NCBI GenBank assembly: GCA_964463355.1
Contig: CAYXBP010000026.1
Location: 1 to 22,008 of the forward strand
Length of the DNA: 22,008 nucleotides
From: Firm-04 sp964463355
Lineage (GTDB): Bacteria; Bacillota; Clostridia; Oscillospirales; Ruminococcaceae
Direction of reading: 5' to 3'
The number at the start of each line of letters is the position of its first letter. Within the stretch, counting starts at the first letter, position 1. Below are positions 13,347-21,987 of this stretch, piece by piece. A program made the translations under genes and the position numbers. The notes under the pieces are model-generated. The model worked only from the letters and a program-made list of their open reading frames with translations, did no database searches and was not told where the DNA came from.

Positions 13347-15930
13347 ACATCAAACTGATCAGCAGTGGCGTGCCACTGAACAAGGTGGTATCGAACAAAG
13401 CAGCAACTGGCGGCAAACATACCGCAGCAGCGGTTACACCAGCCGAAATGAACACAGCGCCGATCAGTGCGGGATTAGAAAACCACGGAACAGATAACAG
13501 TGTGCCATCCTCGGTTTTGCATTCAAATACATGAATCAGCTGGGATGCAATCAAAGTGACCAATGCCGCAGTTCTTGCCATATCCACACTGCCCGAAAGC
13601 CGAAGCACTGTGGAAAACGATCCCAGTGTGGATAAGGCAATGAATATCCCACGAAATACAATGCGAGAGAGCAGCCCACCAGCAAAAAAGCTTTCTTCTG
13701 CGCGGCGGGGCGGTTTTTGCATGATGCGTTTTCCTGGCGGCTCCAAGCTTAGCGCAATGGCAGGCAAACCGTCTGTCAACAAATTCACCAGCAAGATCTG
13801 CGTGGGCAGCAGAACCATCGGCATTCCCATGATGATACCCAGCAGCATTGTCAGCACCTCGCCGATATTACACGCCAACAGGTATTTTACAAATTTGCGG
13901 ATATTCGCATATACCGCACGGCCCTGTTCCACAGCAGCAGTCAAAGTGTCAAAGCGGTCATCCAGCAGTACGATATCCGCAGCCTGTCTGGTCACATCCG
14001 TTCCAGTAATGCCCATTGCCACACCGATATTTGCTTCTTTTACAGCAGGCGCATCGTTCACGCCATCGCCCGTCATGGTAACGATATGCCCTTGTTTCTT
14101 CAATGCACGTACAAGACGCAACTTGTGGGCAGGTGTTACACGGGCAAAAACGCCGTATTGCTGTACCGTCCGTGCAAGTGCATCATCCGTAATGCAATCC
14201 AATTCTGCCCCAGTAATGACCTTCTCCCCCTTCGGGATACCTGCCTGCACCGCTACCGCAGCAGCAGTTTTGGCATGGTCGCCTGTCAGCATCTTTACTT
14301 GAATCCCTGCTCTGACGCATTTTGCAATAGCAGCCTTTGCCTGTTCTCTGGGTGGATCCATCATTGCCATCAAACCAAGAAAAACCATGCCACCGATATC
14401 ATTTTGTACGTGTTCGCATTCTTTTTGCGCAAAGCCCAGCACGCGCAGTGCCTGTGCAGCGTATATTTCCGTTTGCCGAAGAATCTCTGCACGCTTTTGG
14501 GGGGTCATAGGCACAGCCTTACCATGTTCCAGATAGAACCCGCAATCGTTGAGAATCACATCTGGTGCACCCTTGCGGCAAGCAAGAAGCTGTACCGAAT
14601 CACTATAGCGGCAGAACACCGTCATGGCTCTGGTTTCGCTCTCAAAAGGAATCTCATCCACAGCTTTCCAACGGGAAAGACCATCTGCTGTGATGCCGCA
14701 TTTTGCCGCAGCTACCAGCAGTGCAAGCTCCGTAGGATCTCCATCCACTTGCCATTCTCCTGGTGCTGTCAGCACACCTCTTTGGCGGTTATGTGTGATT
14801 GTATCGCTGCGTATCACCCCATGATTGCAGAGTACGGCACAGCGCAGAAGCGGTTCTAAATCGGGCTTGCTGCGTGGATTACATATCACACCGTCACAGG
14901 TAAGCGCACCGCTTTTCTGCCATCCAATGCCGCTTAAAGCAAATGCTTCCAAAGGGGTTGCAAGCTGAGAAACCGTCATTTTGTTTTCTGTAATCGTACC
15001 TGTCTTATCCGAACAAATCACAGTTGCACAGCCCAGCGTTTCCACCGCGTGCAAACGGTTGACCAGTGCCTTTCGTTTGAGCATACGGCGCACAGCAAGT
15101 GCAAGCGCAATGGTTACAGTAGCAGGCAAACCTTCTGGAATAGCAGCAATGGCGATGGTAATACCCGTCAGAAACATCTCACCGACTGGTTCACCACGCA
15201 GCACCCCAGCTCCAAACACAAGGATACATACCACACCGCAGAGCATCGCCACTGTTTTGCCAAGCTCTGCCAAACGCTTTTGCAAAGGTGTTTCACCCTG
15301 TGTAATCTCCGAAAGCATTTCAGAGATTTGCCCCATCTGTGTGGCTTTACCCGTTGCAATAATTTTTGCTTCGGCAGTGCCACTGGTCAAAGCAGTACCC
15401 GCGTAGAGGATATCTGCCCTGCCTGTTTTGTTGTGGATCGTGCCGTCCGCAGCAGTATGAGGGTGTTTTTCCACCGCGCAGGATTCTCCGGTGAGAATGG
15501 ATTCTTCAGCTGTAATGTGGTGCCCTGTGCAGATCACAGCATCAGCAGGAACCCTATCACCCGCCTCCAGCACAATGATGTCTTCGCATACCAGTTTTGC
15601 CGCATCTACAGTAACGCATCTACCATCACGATAAACATGTGCTGTGGGTGCAGTCATATTGCGCAAAGCAAGCAGTGTTTGCTCTGTGCGGTATTCCTGT
15701 ACGAAGCCAAGCAGCGCATTCAGTATCACGATCACACCAATGGTAGCCGCATCAGTGTATTCTCCCATCAGTGCCGAAACGCCAGCAGCAGCCAGTAAAA
15801 TCAGCACCATGACATCGGTAAACTGTGAAAGCAAAATACGCACAGGATGTGAGCGTGGTGGCGGTGCAGTCAGGTTTTCTCCTTGTAGTTTTAGCTGCCT
15901 TGCAGCCTCTTCGGAGGAAAGTCCATGCAT
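13258..15930 (-). CDS. P-type calcium-transporting ATPase (PMR1/SERCA-like)
   Basis: This 890-residue P2A-type pump couples ATP hydrolysis to export of Ca2+ (possibly Mn2+) across the cell membrane. In order there is an N-terminal cation ATPase domain (LSSEEAARQL), membrane helices M1-M2, and the actuator domain with TGES at about residue 148. M4 carries the ion site IPEGLP at about 264-269. The phosphorylation motif DKTGTIT has Asp308. Then come the nucleotide domain, MLTGDH, TGDGVNDAP, and M5-M10. M6 has NLLTDGLPA, with the Asn and Asp that bind Ca2+ in SERCA site II. The start at 15930 (MHGLSSEE) is chosen because AGGAG lies 9 bases upstream. The gene ends inside mazF on the opposite strand, an 89-base tail-to-tail overlap covering the end of M10. 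Confidence 0.93.
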   Translation of the reverse strand: MHGLSSEEAARQLKLQGENLTAPPPRSHPVRILLSQFTDVMVLILLAAAGVSALMGEYTDAATIGVIVILNALLGFVQEYRTEQTLLALRNMTAPTAHVYRDGRCVTVDAAKLVCEDIIVLEAGDRVPADAVICTGHHITAEESILTGESCAVEKHPHTAADGTIHNKTGRADILYAGTALTSGTAEAKIIATGKATQMGQISEMLSEITQGETPLQKRLAELGKTVAMLCGVVCILVFGAGVLRGEPVGEMFLTGITIAIAAIPEGLPATVTIALALAVRRMLKRKALVNRLHAVETLGCATVICSDKTGTITENKMTVSQLATPLEAFALSGIGWQKSGALTCDGVICNPRSKPDLEPLLRCAVLCNHGVIRSDTITHNRQRGVLTAPGEWQVDGDPTELALLVAAAKCGITADGLSRWKAVDEIPFESETRAMTVFCRYSDSVQLLACRKGAPDVILNDCGFYLEHGKAVPMTPQKRAEILRQTEIYAAQALRVLGFAQKECEHVQNDIGGMVFLGLMAMMDPPREQAKAAIAKCVRAGIQVKMLTGDHAKTAAAVAVQAGIPKGEKVITGAELDCITDDALARTVQQYGVFARVTPAHKLRLVRALKKQGHIVTMTGDGVNDAPAVKEANIGVAMGITGTDVTRQAADIVLLDDRFDTLTAAVEQGRAVYANIRKFVKYLLACNIGEVLTMLLGIIMGMPMVLLPTQILLVNLLTDGLPAIALSLEPPGKRIMQKPPRRAEESFFAGGLLSRIVFRGIFIALSTLGSFSTVLRLSGSVDMARTAALVTLIASQLIHVFECKTEDGTLLSVPWFSNPALIGAVFISAGVTAAAVCLPPVAALFDTTLFSGTPLLISLMFSFAVPVAAAIPAWIGSYSRGADGESDQS

Positions 15931-16094
15931 AAACAACAGCTCCTTTCATCAAAAGCCTTTCGCACAAGCTTATGCAGAAGCTGTCCATGATTATGTATGC
16001 GCACCAAAGGATTCTGCCCCTTGCCAAAACAAGAGGGAAAATGGTTTCTCGATTTGTGAAATTTGCAGAAAACGCAAAAAATGCCGCAAAAGCC

Positions 16095-16123
16095 TTGCAA
16101 CTTGCGCAGAAGTGATGTATAAT
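16095..16123 (+). promoter_or_regulatory. Promoter of the acyltransferase operon
   Basis: TTGCAA (16095-16100) is separated by 17 bases from a perfect TATAAT (16118-16123). It reads toward the MBOAT gene and leaves a leader of about 95 bases. The remaining DNA between 15931 and 16224 is A-rich with no gene, and I saw no clear promoter for the divergent ATPase. Confidence 0.8.
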
Positions 16124-16224
16124 GAAAAAGACAACAAAAAATGCCAAAAATCGGCAAAAAAGAGAGAGCAAACCATCATAAGAACAAAAGGAAACCCAAT
16201 TGAATAGGAGTATGATCGTACAAC

Positions 16225-17658
16225 ATGGTCTTTTCAAGCCTGTTTTTTCTGTACCTATTTTTGCCCGTATGCCTTTTGTGCTGCGGGCTTTTTTTGGTTA
16301 TAACAAAAAATCCACGTCGCAGAATCGAAGCGCAGAATACGGTGCTGATTCTATTTTCCCTGGTTTTTTACGCATGGGGTGAGCCAAGCTATATCATCCT
16401 GCTGCTTGCCAGCGTGCTGATCAATTATCTGCTGGGGCTGTGCATGGGGCAGTGCAAAGCAAAAGCCAATGAAAAATCGGCAAAAGCAGTAATGATTCTC
16501 ATTCTTGTTTTCAACATAGGCTTGCTGGGCGTGTTCAAATACAGCGGCTTTGTGGTTGAAAACCTCAATCTGCTGCCAATGGTAGCACTTCCCATTCCGA
16601 AATTGCGACTGCCCATCGGCATCAGTTTTTACACCTTCCAGATTCTCTCCTACCAGATCGATCTGTACTGGGATAAGGTCGCGTTGCAACGGAATCCGCT
16701 GCATTTTCTGCTGTATATCTGTATGTTTCCGCAGCTGGTGGCAGGCCCGATTGTGCGCTACAGCACCATCGCCGCAGAGATCATTGATCGCCGCGTCACG
16801 GTTACAGAGTTCAGCGCAGGGATAAGCCGATTCATCATCGGGCTTTCCAAAAAAGTGATTCTCGCAAACCACCTGTCCGTCATCGTGGAGGACTTTTTCG
16901 GCGGTGCGCTGTCGCAGCTTACAGTGCTTGGCACATGGTATGCCGTGGCAGTGTATGCCATGCAGGTTTATTTTGATTTTTCAGGCTATTCTGATATGGC
17001 AATCGGGATGGGGCTGATGTTCGGCTTTCATTTTGATGAAAACTTCCGTCATCCGTTTCTCTGCAAAGATATCTCCGAGTTCTGGCAGCGGTGGCATATC
17101 TCGCTTGGCACGTTTTTCCGTGATTATCTGCTGTATGTTCCAATCTTCGGCAAACGGCGGAAATATGGCGGATTGTTTCTCGTGTGGTTCTGTACAGGTC
17201 TGTGGCACGGCGCAAGCTGGAATTTCATTTTCTGGGGATTGTATTTCGGGCTGTTTATTCTGATAGAGCAAGCCATTGGCAAAAAGCGCATGAAAAAAAT
17301 CCCGCTTGTGATACGGCATATCTACAGCAAGCTCGTCATTCTTGTGGGCTTTGGCATCTTCTATTTTGAAAGCCTGCCTGCACTCGGTACATTTTTCAAA
17401 GCCTTGGTGATTCCCACAAACGGCTTTGCTGATCAGTATCTGCGGCTTTCTGTGCAGAATCATCTTTGGCTTCTGCTTGCCGCCGTGATCTGCTGCTTCC
17501 CTTTTACGGAATGGATGAAAAAACTGGCAAACAAAAATATCGGTGCAGCGTATTTGTTTGGTACGCTGACTCCTGTTTGTAATCTTGCCCTGTTGATCCT
17601 CAGCAGTGTCCTGTTGGTAGATGCAACCAATAACCCGTTCTTGTATTTCCGCTTCTGA
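16225..17658 (+). CDS. MBOAT family membrane-bound O-acyltransferase (AlgI/DltB/PatA-like)
   Basis: This 477-residue polytopic membrane protein moves acyl groups from a cytoplasmic donor to a polymer at the outer face. The N-terminus MVFSSLFFLYLFLPVCLL is the usual MBOAT start. Family marks include FYAWGEPSYIILLLASVLIN, RLPIGISFYTFQILSYQIDL, PQLVAGPIVRY, YFDFSGYSDMAIGMG, and EFWQRWHISLGTFFRDYL (His291). The invariant catalytic His328 is in LWHGASWNF. The length is full for the AlgI group. AGGAG at 16206-16210 is 14 bases before the ATG, slightly far; the ATG at 16212 belongs to another frame that ends early. It is the first gene of an operon with a DHHW protein and an acyl carrier protein. 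Confidence 0.92.
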   Translation: MVFSSLFFLYLFLPVCLLCCGLFLVITKNPRRRIEAQNTVLILFSLVFYAWGEPSYIILLLASVLINYLLGLCMGQCKAKANEKSAKAVMILILVFNIGLLGVFKYSGFVVENLNLLPMVALPIPKLRLPIGISFYTFQILSYQIDLYWDKVALQRNPLHFLLYICMFPQLVAGPIVRYSTIAAEIIDRRVTVTEFSAGISRFIIGLSKKVILANHLSVIVEDFFGGALSQLTVLGTWYAVAVYAMQVYFDFSGYSDMAIGMGLMFGFHFDENFRHPFLCKDISEFWQRWHISLGTFFRDYLLYVPIFGKRRKYGGLFLVWFCTGLWHGASWNFIFWGLYFGLFILIEQAIGKKRMKKIPLVIRHIYSKLVILVGFGIFYFESLPALGTFFKALVIPTNGFADQYLRLSVQNHLWLLLAAVICCFPFTEWMKKLANKNIGAAYLFGTLTPVCNLALLILSSVLLVDATNNPFLYFRF

Positions 17659-17745
17659 ACATTTATGGGATGGCAATCCATTGCATCGTAAGAAATTTTG
17701 GCAGTACCGCACACCAGTGATGTTGCCCAAGAAAGGAGAATCCTC

Positions 17746-19578
17746 ATGTTGACTTCCAGTATGCTTGGAAATGACAACAACGAGATTGACGTTGACCTGC
17801 CCGATGAACAAGTTCTTGCGGAAGAAGCCGCGCGAAAAGCATACTTTGCCACCGCAGCAAAACGAAAATCGCGTCGTGAACAAGCAACAGCGGCGCATCC
17901 CGTGAAGAAAAAGTCCGTGCAGCAGGCAAAGGCAGAGCGCATTGCACGTTACACAGCCCTTCTGGATTTCATACAAAGCATGGTGGAAACCGATGCAACT
18001 GTCGCAACACCCGATGCCGAAGCCACAGCCCCCAGTGTACCGCAGCCCGAACCCTGTGAGCATCCAGAAGAAATGCAGCAGCAGCCCATCCACGAAGCAA
18101 CTCCCATCAGTGCAGAGCAGAAGCCCGCTGGACATAACGCCGCAGAGCAGGAATCTACTGCAAGTTCCCCTGCACGCAAGCAAAAACATCAAGCGGAAAA
18201 GCAACAGCGAAAAGAAGCCTCCGCAACGGCGTATGCGCAGCAAAAGCCCATCATCGAAAAGCGCATGGCAGTGTTCAATATCGCCGTATGCTGCACAGTA
18301 GGGCTGGTAATCTCTGCTGGAATGCTGCTTCTTGAACGTCCAACCATCTCCGAAACGGAAAACCGTACCCTTGCCACCATGCCAAAGTTTTCATGGACAA
18401 GCTATCTGAATGGCAGCTATACCGCGGGGGTTTCGGAATACTATAATGATACCGTCCCTTTGCGTGAACAGTGCAAGCTTGCAACGGCAACATTTCGTAA
18501 GTATATGGCATGGAAAAGCAATGGCGCAGTCATTCACGGCGGCAGACCAGAAAACGATGATGAAGATATCCCGGAACAAACCACAACAACTACAGCTACC
18601 ACCATGGCAACCACATTTGACCCCGATATTCAAATCACAACCACCTCTGCAACAACAACTACTACAGCCGCTACTGAACAACAAGAAGAGCATCAAGGGG
18701 AGCTGAGCAACAATATCCTGATTTACGAAAACCGCGGCATAATGCTTTATGGCGGCAGTTATAAAAACGGCGAACGCTATGCGAATTTTGTGAATGCCTA
18801 CAAGGAAAAACTCGGTGACAGCGTGCAGATTTATTCCATGGTTGTGCCCACACCCTGTTCGTTTTATACACCTGAGGACTTTCAGTATATGCTCGGCAGC
18901 GAAGAAAAGAATATCCAGCATATCAACGAGCATCTGGCGGGAGTCACACCAGTGGATGTTTACAGCGCATTGGATGCCCACAAAGACGAAACAATCTATA
19001 TGCGTACCGATCATCACTGGTCAGCATTGGGCGCGTTTTATGCCGCAGAGCGTTTTGCAGCCACCGCAAGAGTTCCCTTTGCGCGAATCAGCAGCTATGA
19101 AAAAATCACCAAAGAGGGGTATGTCGGCACGCTGTATGGTTATTCAGGGGATGTGGCACTGAAAAACAATCCCGAAGCGTTTTTTTACTATAAACCGCAA
19201 GCCGCCTATACCACCACCTATTGGAATCCCGACCTGACATCCAAACGCAGCGGTGCGTTGCTGTTGAATCTGGACAATCTCAAGCCCGTCAGCTGGTATA
19301 TGGTATATCTGGGCGGCGATGCAAGAATCACCCATGTGGAAACCGAAGTGAACAATGACCGTACCCTGGTCATCATCAAAGATAGCTACGGCAACGCGCT
19401 GGTGCCATGGCTCACCTCGTCTTTCTCGGATATTTATGTGGTGGATCTGCGCTATTTTGAGCAAAATATCATCACCTATATCCAAAATGTGGGTGCCACA
19501 GATGTGCTGTTTGCCATGAACACATTCAGTGCAACTGGAGGCAATGCCAAACGAATCAACACACTGATGAATCAGTGA
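17746..19578 (+). CDS. Membrane-anchored DHHW/AlgJ-like protein of the acylation operon
   Basis: This protein has 610 residues from MLTSSMLGNDNNEIDVDL; AGGAG precedes the ATG at 17746 by 7 bases. Residues 1-175 form a cytoplasmic, Ala/Glu/Gln/Lys-rich, probably disordered region. A single membrane segment follows at about 176-197 (VFNIAVCCTVGLVISAGMLL). The extracellular part opens with the AlgJ-like ISETENRTLATMPKFSW and FSEYYND-type region, then a Thr-rich linker at about 279-310. The SGNH-like domain has the signature RTDHHWSALG (Asp422, His423, His424, Trp425) and the Ser region IIKDSYGNALVPWL (Ser547). DHHW/AlgJ/AlgX proteins partner MBOAT proteins in O-acylating exopolysaccharides or wall polymers. 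The long N-terminal extension is unusual for the family. Confidence 0.88.
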   Translation: MLTSSMLGNDNNEIDVDLPDEQVLAEEAARKAYFATAAKRKSRREQATAAHPVKKKSVQQAKAERIARYTALLDFIQSMVETDATVATPDAEATAPSVPQPEPCEHPEEMQQQPIHEATPISAEQKPAGHNAAEQESTASSPARKQKHQAEKQQRKEASATAYAQQKPIIEKRMAVFNIAVCCTVGLVISAGMLLLERPTISETENRTLATMPKFSWTSYLNGSYTAGVSEYYNDTVPLREQCKLATATFRKYMAWKSNGAVIHGGRPENDDEDIPEQTTTTTATTMATTFDPDIQITTTSATTTTTAATEQQEEHQGELSNNILIYENRGIMLYGGSYKNGERYANFVNAYKEKLGDSVQIYSMVVPTPCSFYTPEDFQYMLGSEEKNIQHINEHLAGVTPVDVYSALDAHKDETIYMRTDHHWSALGAFYAAERFAATARVPFARISSYEKITKEGYVGTLYGYSGDVALKNNPEAFFYYKPQAAYTTTYWNPDLTSKRSGALLLNLDNLKPVSWYMVYLGGDARITHVETEVNNDRTLVIIKDSYGNALVPWLTSSFSDIYVVDLRYFEQNIITYIQNVGATDVLFAMNTFSATGGNAKRINTLMNQ

Positions 19579-19593
19579 GGAAAGGAGAACAAC

Positions 19594-19836
19594 ATGAACA
19601 AAGCTGAGGTAATGGAGAAGCTGCTGCCGATTTTCTGCGAGGTGTTTGATGACGATGCCATCATGCTCAGCGCGGATACCACCGCCGCCGATATTGAAGG
19701 CTGGGACAGCGTCGAACATTTTAATCTGATCGCTGCCGTGGAGGATGCTTTTGGTATGCGCTTTCAGATGAAAGAGGTTTCAACCATGAAGAATGTCGGT
19801 GAAATGGCGGAAATCATCGCACAGCGCGCAAAATAA
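19594..19836 (+). CDS. Acyl carrier protein, DltC-like
   Basis: This 80-residue acidic helical protein carries the phosphopantetheine site GWDSVEHFNL; Ser39 is the attachment residue. The remainder (VMEKLLPIFCEVFDDDA, then VEDAFGMRFQMKEV and NVGEMAEIIAQRAK) follows the four-helix carrier fold. It begins 15 bases after the DHHW gene with AAAGGAG in between and is the last gene of the operon. In Dlt systems a carrier protein delivers D-alanine to the MBOAT protein. Here no DltA-like ligase is present, so the acyl group and its loading enzyme are unknown. Its fixed position with MBOAT and DHHW genes suggests it is the acyl donor for the transfer, which is an inference. Confidence 0.9.
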   Translation: MNKAEVMEKLLPIFCEVFDDDAIMLSADTTAADIEGWDSVEHFNLIAAVEDAFGMRFQMKEVSTMKNVGEMAEIIAQRAK

Positions 19837-19866
19837 TAAGGCAAGCGCAAAGCAAAACAGCATTTT

Positions 19867-19904
19867 GAGGGGAAAGCGAACGAAAAAACGCTTTCCCCTC
19901 GTTT
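19867..19904 (+). terminator. Hairpin terminator of the acyltransferase operon
   Basis: GAGGGGAAAGCG (19867-19878) pairs perfectly over 12 bases with CGCTTTCCCCTC (19889-19900). Only a short GTTT follows, so release may be incomplete, but the stem is very stable and sits right between the operon and the next promoter. Confidence 0.6.
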
Positions 19905-19915
19905 GCAAAAAAGAC

Positions 19916-19944
19916 TTGCAATTCACTGCGAAATGTTGTATAAT
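19916..19944 (+). promoter_or_regulatory. Promoter of the transketolase genes
   Basis: TTGCAA (19916-19921) is followed after 17 bases by TATAAT (19939-19944), with a G after it (TATAATG). The boxes and spacing are identical to the promoter of the acyltransferase operon. Confidence 0.8.
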
Positions 19945-19987
19945 GAAACCGTATGCATGCGATCATGCAAGAAAGGAAGATGAATCA

Positions 19988-20830
19988 ATGGACGAACTGA
20001 TTCTCCGGCAGCTGCAAACCACCGCCTGCCGCGTTCGTATGGGCATCATCGAGGGTGTCTATCATGCAAAATCGGGTCACCCGGGTGGCTCTCTCTCCAT
20101 CGCTGACACACTCACCTATCTCTATTCTATCATGTGTGTAGATCCCAAAAATCCCGATATGCCTAATCGCGACCGTCTGGTGCTTTCAAAAGGGCACACT
20201 GCTCCCGCCCTCTACGCAATCCTTGCGGAGCGCGGTTTCTTCCCGAAAGAGGAATTGAAAACCCTGCGTCACATTGGTGCGCTGCTGCAAGGACACCCCT
20301 GTATTCATATTCCAGGCGTGGATATGAGTTCTGGTTCACTGGGGCAGGGCATCTCCGCAGCCTGCGGCATGGCACTTTCCGGCAAGCACCGCAGCGAAAA
20401 CTTCCATGTCTATACAATCCTTGGCGATGGCGAGATCGAGGAGGGTCAGGTCTGGGAGGCAGCCATGTTTGCCGCCCACTATGGCTTGGATAACCTTACC
20501 GCAATCGTGGATAACAACGGCTTGCAGATTGATGGCAAGATTACCGAGGTCTGCTCGCCCGAACCTATTGCAGATAAGTTCACTGCCTTTGGCTGGCGTG
20601 TGATCACCATGAACGCGCATGATTTTAACGATATCGAGCGTGCCTTCCATGAGGCAGAAAGCGTAACGGGGCAACCAGTCGCGATTATTCAGCGCAGTAC
20701 AAAGGGCAAGGGTGTTTCTTTTATGGAGAATCAGGTCGGCTGGCATGGTACAGCACCCAATCAGGCGCAGTACGAGCAGGCAATGGCTGAGCTGACCGCC
20801 GAACTGAACAGATTGGAGGCACAGGCATGA
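19988..20830 (+). CDS. Transketolase, N-terminal subunit
   Basis: This 280-residue protein is the thiamine diphosphate-binding half of a split transketolase. It shows KSGHPGG at about 28-34 and GHTAPALYA at about 69-77. The ThDP/Mg signature GDGEIEEGQ is at 146-154, with its distal NN at 176-177 and GLQIDG following. With the C-terminal subunit it transfers two-carbon units in the pentose phosphate pathway, interconverting pentose, triose and hexose phosphates in the cytoplasm. The ATG at 19988 (MDELILRQLQ) is chosen because AAAGGAAG lies upstream and family members begin there. The upstream in-frame extension contains the promoter. The stop overlaps the start of the C-terminal gene (ATGA). 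Confidence 0.95.
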   Translation: MDELILRQLQTTACRVRMGIIEGVYHAKSGHPGGSLSIADTLTYLYSIMCVDPKNPDMPNRDRLVLSKGHTAPALYAILAERGFFPKEELKTLRHIGALLQGHPCIHIPGVDMSSGSLGQGISAACGMALSGKHRSENFHVYTILGDGEIEEGQVWEAAMFAAHYGLDNLTAIVDNNGLQIDGKITEVCSPEPIADKFTAFGWRVITMNAHDFNDIERAFHEAESVTGQPVAIIQRSTKGKGVSFMENQVGWHGTAPNQAQYEQAMAELTAELNRLEAQA

Positions 20831-21774
20831 GCGATATCGTGAAAAAAGCAACCCGTGAAAGCTACGGCGAGGCGCTGGTTGCGCTCGGTGAAAAATATGA
20901 AAACTTGGTTGTGATGGATGCCGACCTTGCTGCCGCAACCAAAACTGGTATGTTCCGCAAGGCTTTTCCTGACCGCTTTTACGATTGCGGTATCGCAGAA
21001 GCAAACATGATGGGTGTGGCGGCAGGTCTTGCAACCACTGGCATGATCCCCTTTGCGTCCTCCTTTGCCATGTTTGCCGCTGGCCGCGCATTTGAGATCG
21101 TTCGCAACAGCATTGGTTATCCGCATCTCAATGTGAAGATCGGCGCAACCCATGCAGGTATCTCTGTGGGTGAGGACGGTGCGACCCATCAATGCTGCGA
21201 GGATATTGCCCTGATGCGCACGATTCCTGGTATGGTGATTCTGAATCCCGCCGATGATATTGAAGCAAAGGCTGCCGTGGAGGCTGCCATTCTGCATAAC
21301 GGCCCAGTGTACTGCCGCTTTGGCAGATTAGCTGTACCCGTGATCAACAACTGCCCCGAATACCATTTTGAAATCGGTAAGGGTATTACCCTGCGCGATG
21401 GCAAAGATATCACGCTGGTGGCAACGGGTCTGATGGTCAGCGAGGCGTTGCAGGCAGCCGATACGCTTGCTGCAAAAGGCATCTCCGCACGTGTCATCAA
21501 TATTCACACGATTAAGCCGCTGGATACCGAACTGATTGCCACTGCGGCAAAGGAAACGGGCTGTATCGTAACCTGTGAAGAGCATAGTATCATCGGCGGT
21601 CTTGGCTCAGCAGTGGCAGAATGTACCGCTGAGCATTGCCCCGTGCCTGTCTATCGCGTGGGCGTAAAAGATACTTTCGGTCATTCTGGCCCCGCTGTTG
21701 AACTGCTGAAAGAGTTTGGTCTGTGTGCCGAAAATATCGCAGCAGTTGCTGCCGTTGCCTTTTCTCGAAAGTAA
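20827..21774 (+). CDS. Transketolase, C-terminal subunit
   Basis: This 315-residue protein holds the pyrimidine-binding and C-terminal domains. The pyrimidine-binding half has DCGIAEANMMGVAAGLA, with Glu58 being the residue that activates the cofactor aminopyrimidine. It also has the active-site loop region THAGISVGEDGATHQ. The C-terminal domain (LVATGLMVSEALQAADTLAA, RVINIHTIKPLD, GLGSAVAE) assists assembly. It must pair with the N-terminal subunit to form the active site at the dimer interface. The 4-base ATGA overlap gives equal production through translational coupling. Split genes of this kind are widespread in Clostridia and archaea. It is full length with no damage. Confidence 0.95.
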   Translation: MSDIVKKATRESYGEALVALGEKYENLVVMDADLAAATKTGMFRKAFPDRFYDCGIAEANMMGVAAGLATTGMIPFASSFAMFAAGRAFEIVRNSIGYPHLNVKIGATHAGISVGEDGATHQCCEDIALMRTIPGMVILNPADDIEAKAAVEAAILHNGPVYCRFGRLAVPVINNCPEYHFEIGKGITLRDGKDITLVATGLMVSEALQAADTLAAKGISARVINIHTIKPLDTELIATAAKETGCIVTCEEHSIIGGLGSAVAECTAEHCPVPVYRVGVKDTFGHSGPAVELLKEFGLCAENIAAVAAVAFSRK

Positions 21775-21843
21775 GTGAAATGCACAAATTCGAAAAAGCC
21801 TTCCCACAAATCGGGGACGTAAGGTAGTAAAACTGAATTTTGT

Positions 21844-21875
21844 AAAACAGGCATGATTTCGGTCATGCCTGTTTT
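21844..21875. terminator. Strong bidirectional terminator after the transketolase genes
   Basis: AAAACAGGCATGA (21844-21856) pairs perfectly over 13 bases with TCATGCCTGTTTT (21863-21875), with a TTTCGG loop. A-rich and T-rich ends let it function on both strands. Confidence 0.85.
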
Positions 21876-21958
21876 GTGCCGTTTTTCTGGCTGCTGGAAG
21901 ATACATTGACACTGCGAGCCCGTAGTGACCATGTGCCGTATGCGTGCGGTAAAGGGAG

Positions 21959-21987
21959 TGGACAAACCAGGGATTTTGTGGTATAAT
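21959..21987 (+). promoter_or_regulatory. Promoter for a gene beyond the right edge
   Basis: TGGACA (21959-21964) lies 17 bases before TATAAT (21982-21987). A ribosome binding site AAAGGAG appears at 22001-22007, so a coding start is expected within about ten bases past the end of the window. Confidence 0.75.

Noticed and set aside
13556..15798. Several long plus-strand frames opposite the calcium ATPase
   Set aside because: The ATPase frame carries every family motif without a break. The opposite frames are Ser/Ala- or His/Cys-rich antisense products without starts.
16212..16382. ATG at 16212 with a closer AGGAG than the MBOAT start
   Set aside because: It opens a different frame that ends after about 56 codons, while the MBOAT frame from 16225 begins with the typical family N-terminus.
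16981..18243. 420-codon open frame on the minus strand
   Set aside because: It lies opposite the MBOAT and DHHW genes, has no ribosome binding site, and its Cys/Leu/Phe-rich composition is what the antisense of those genes gives.
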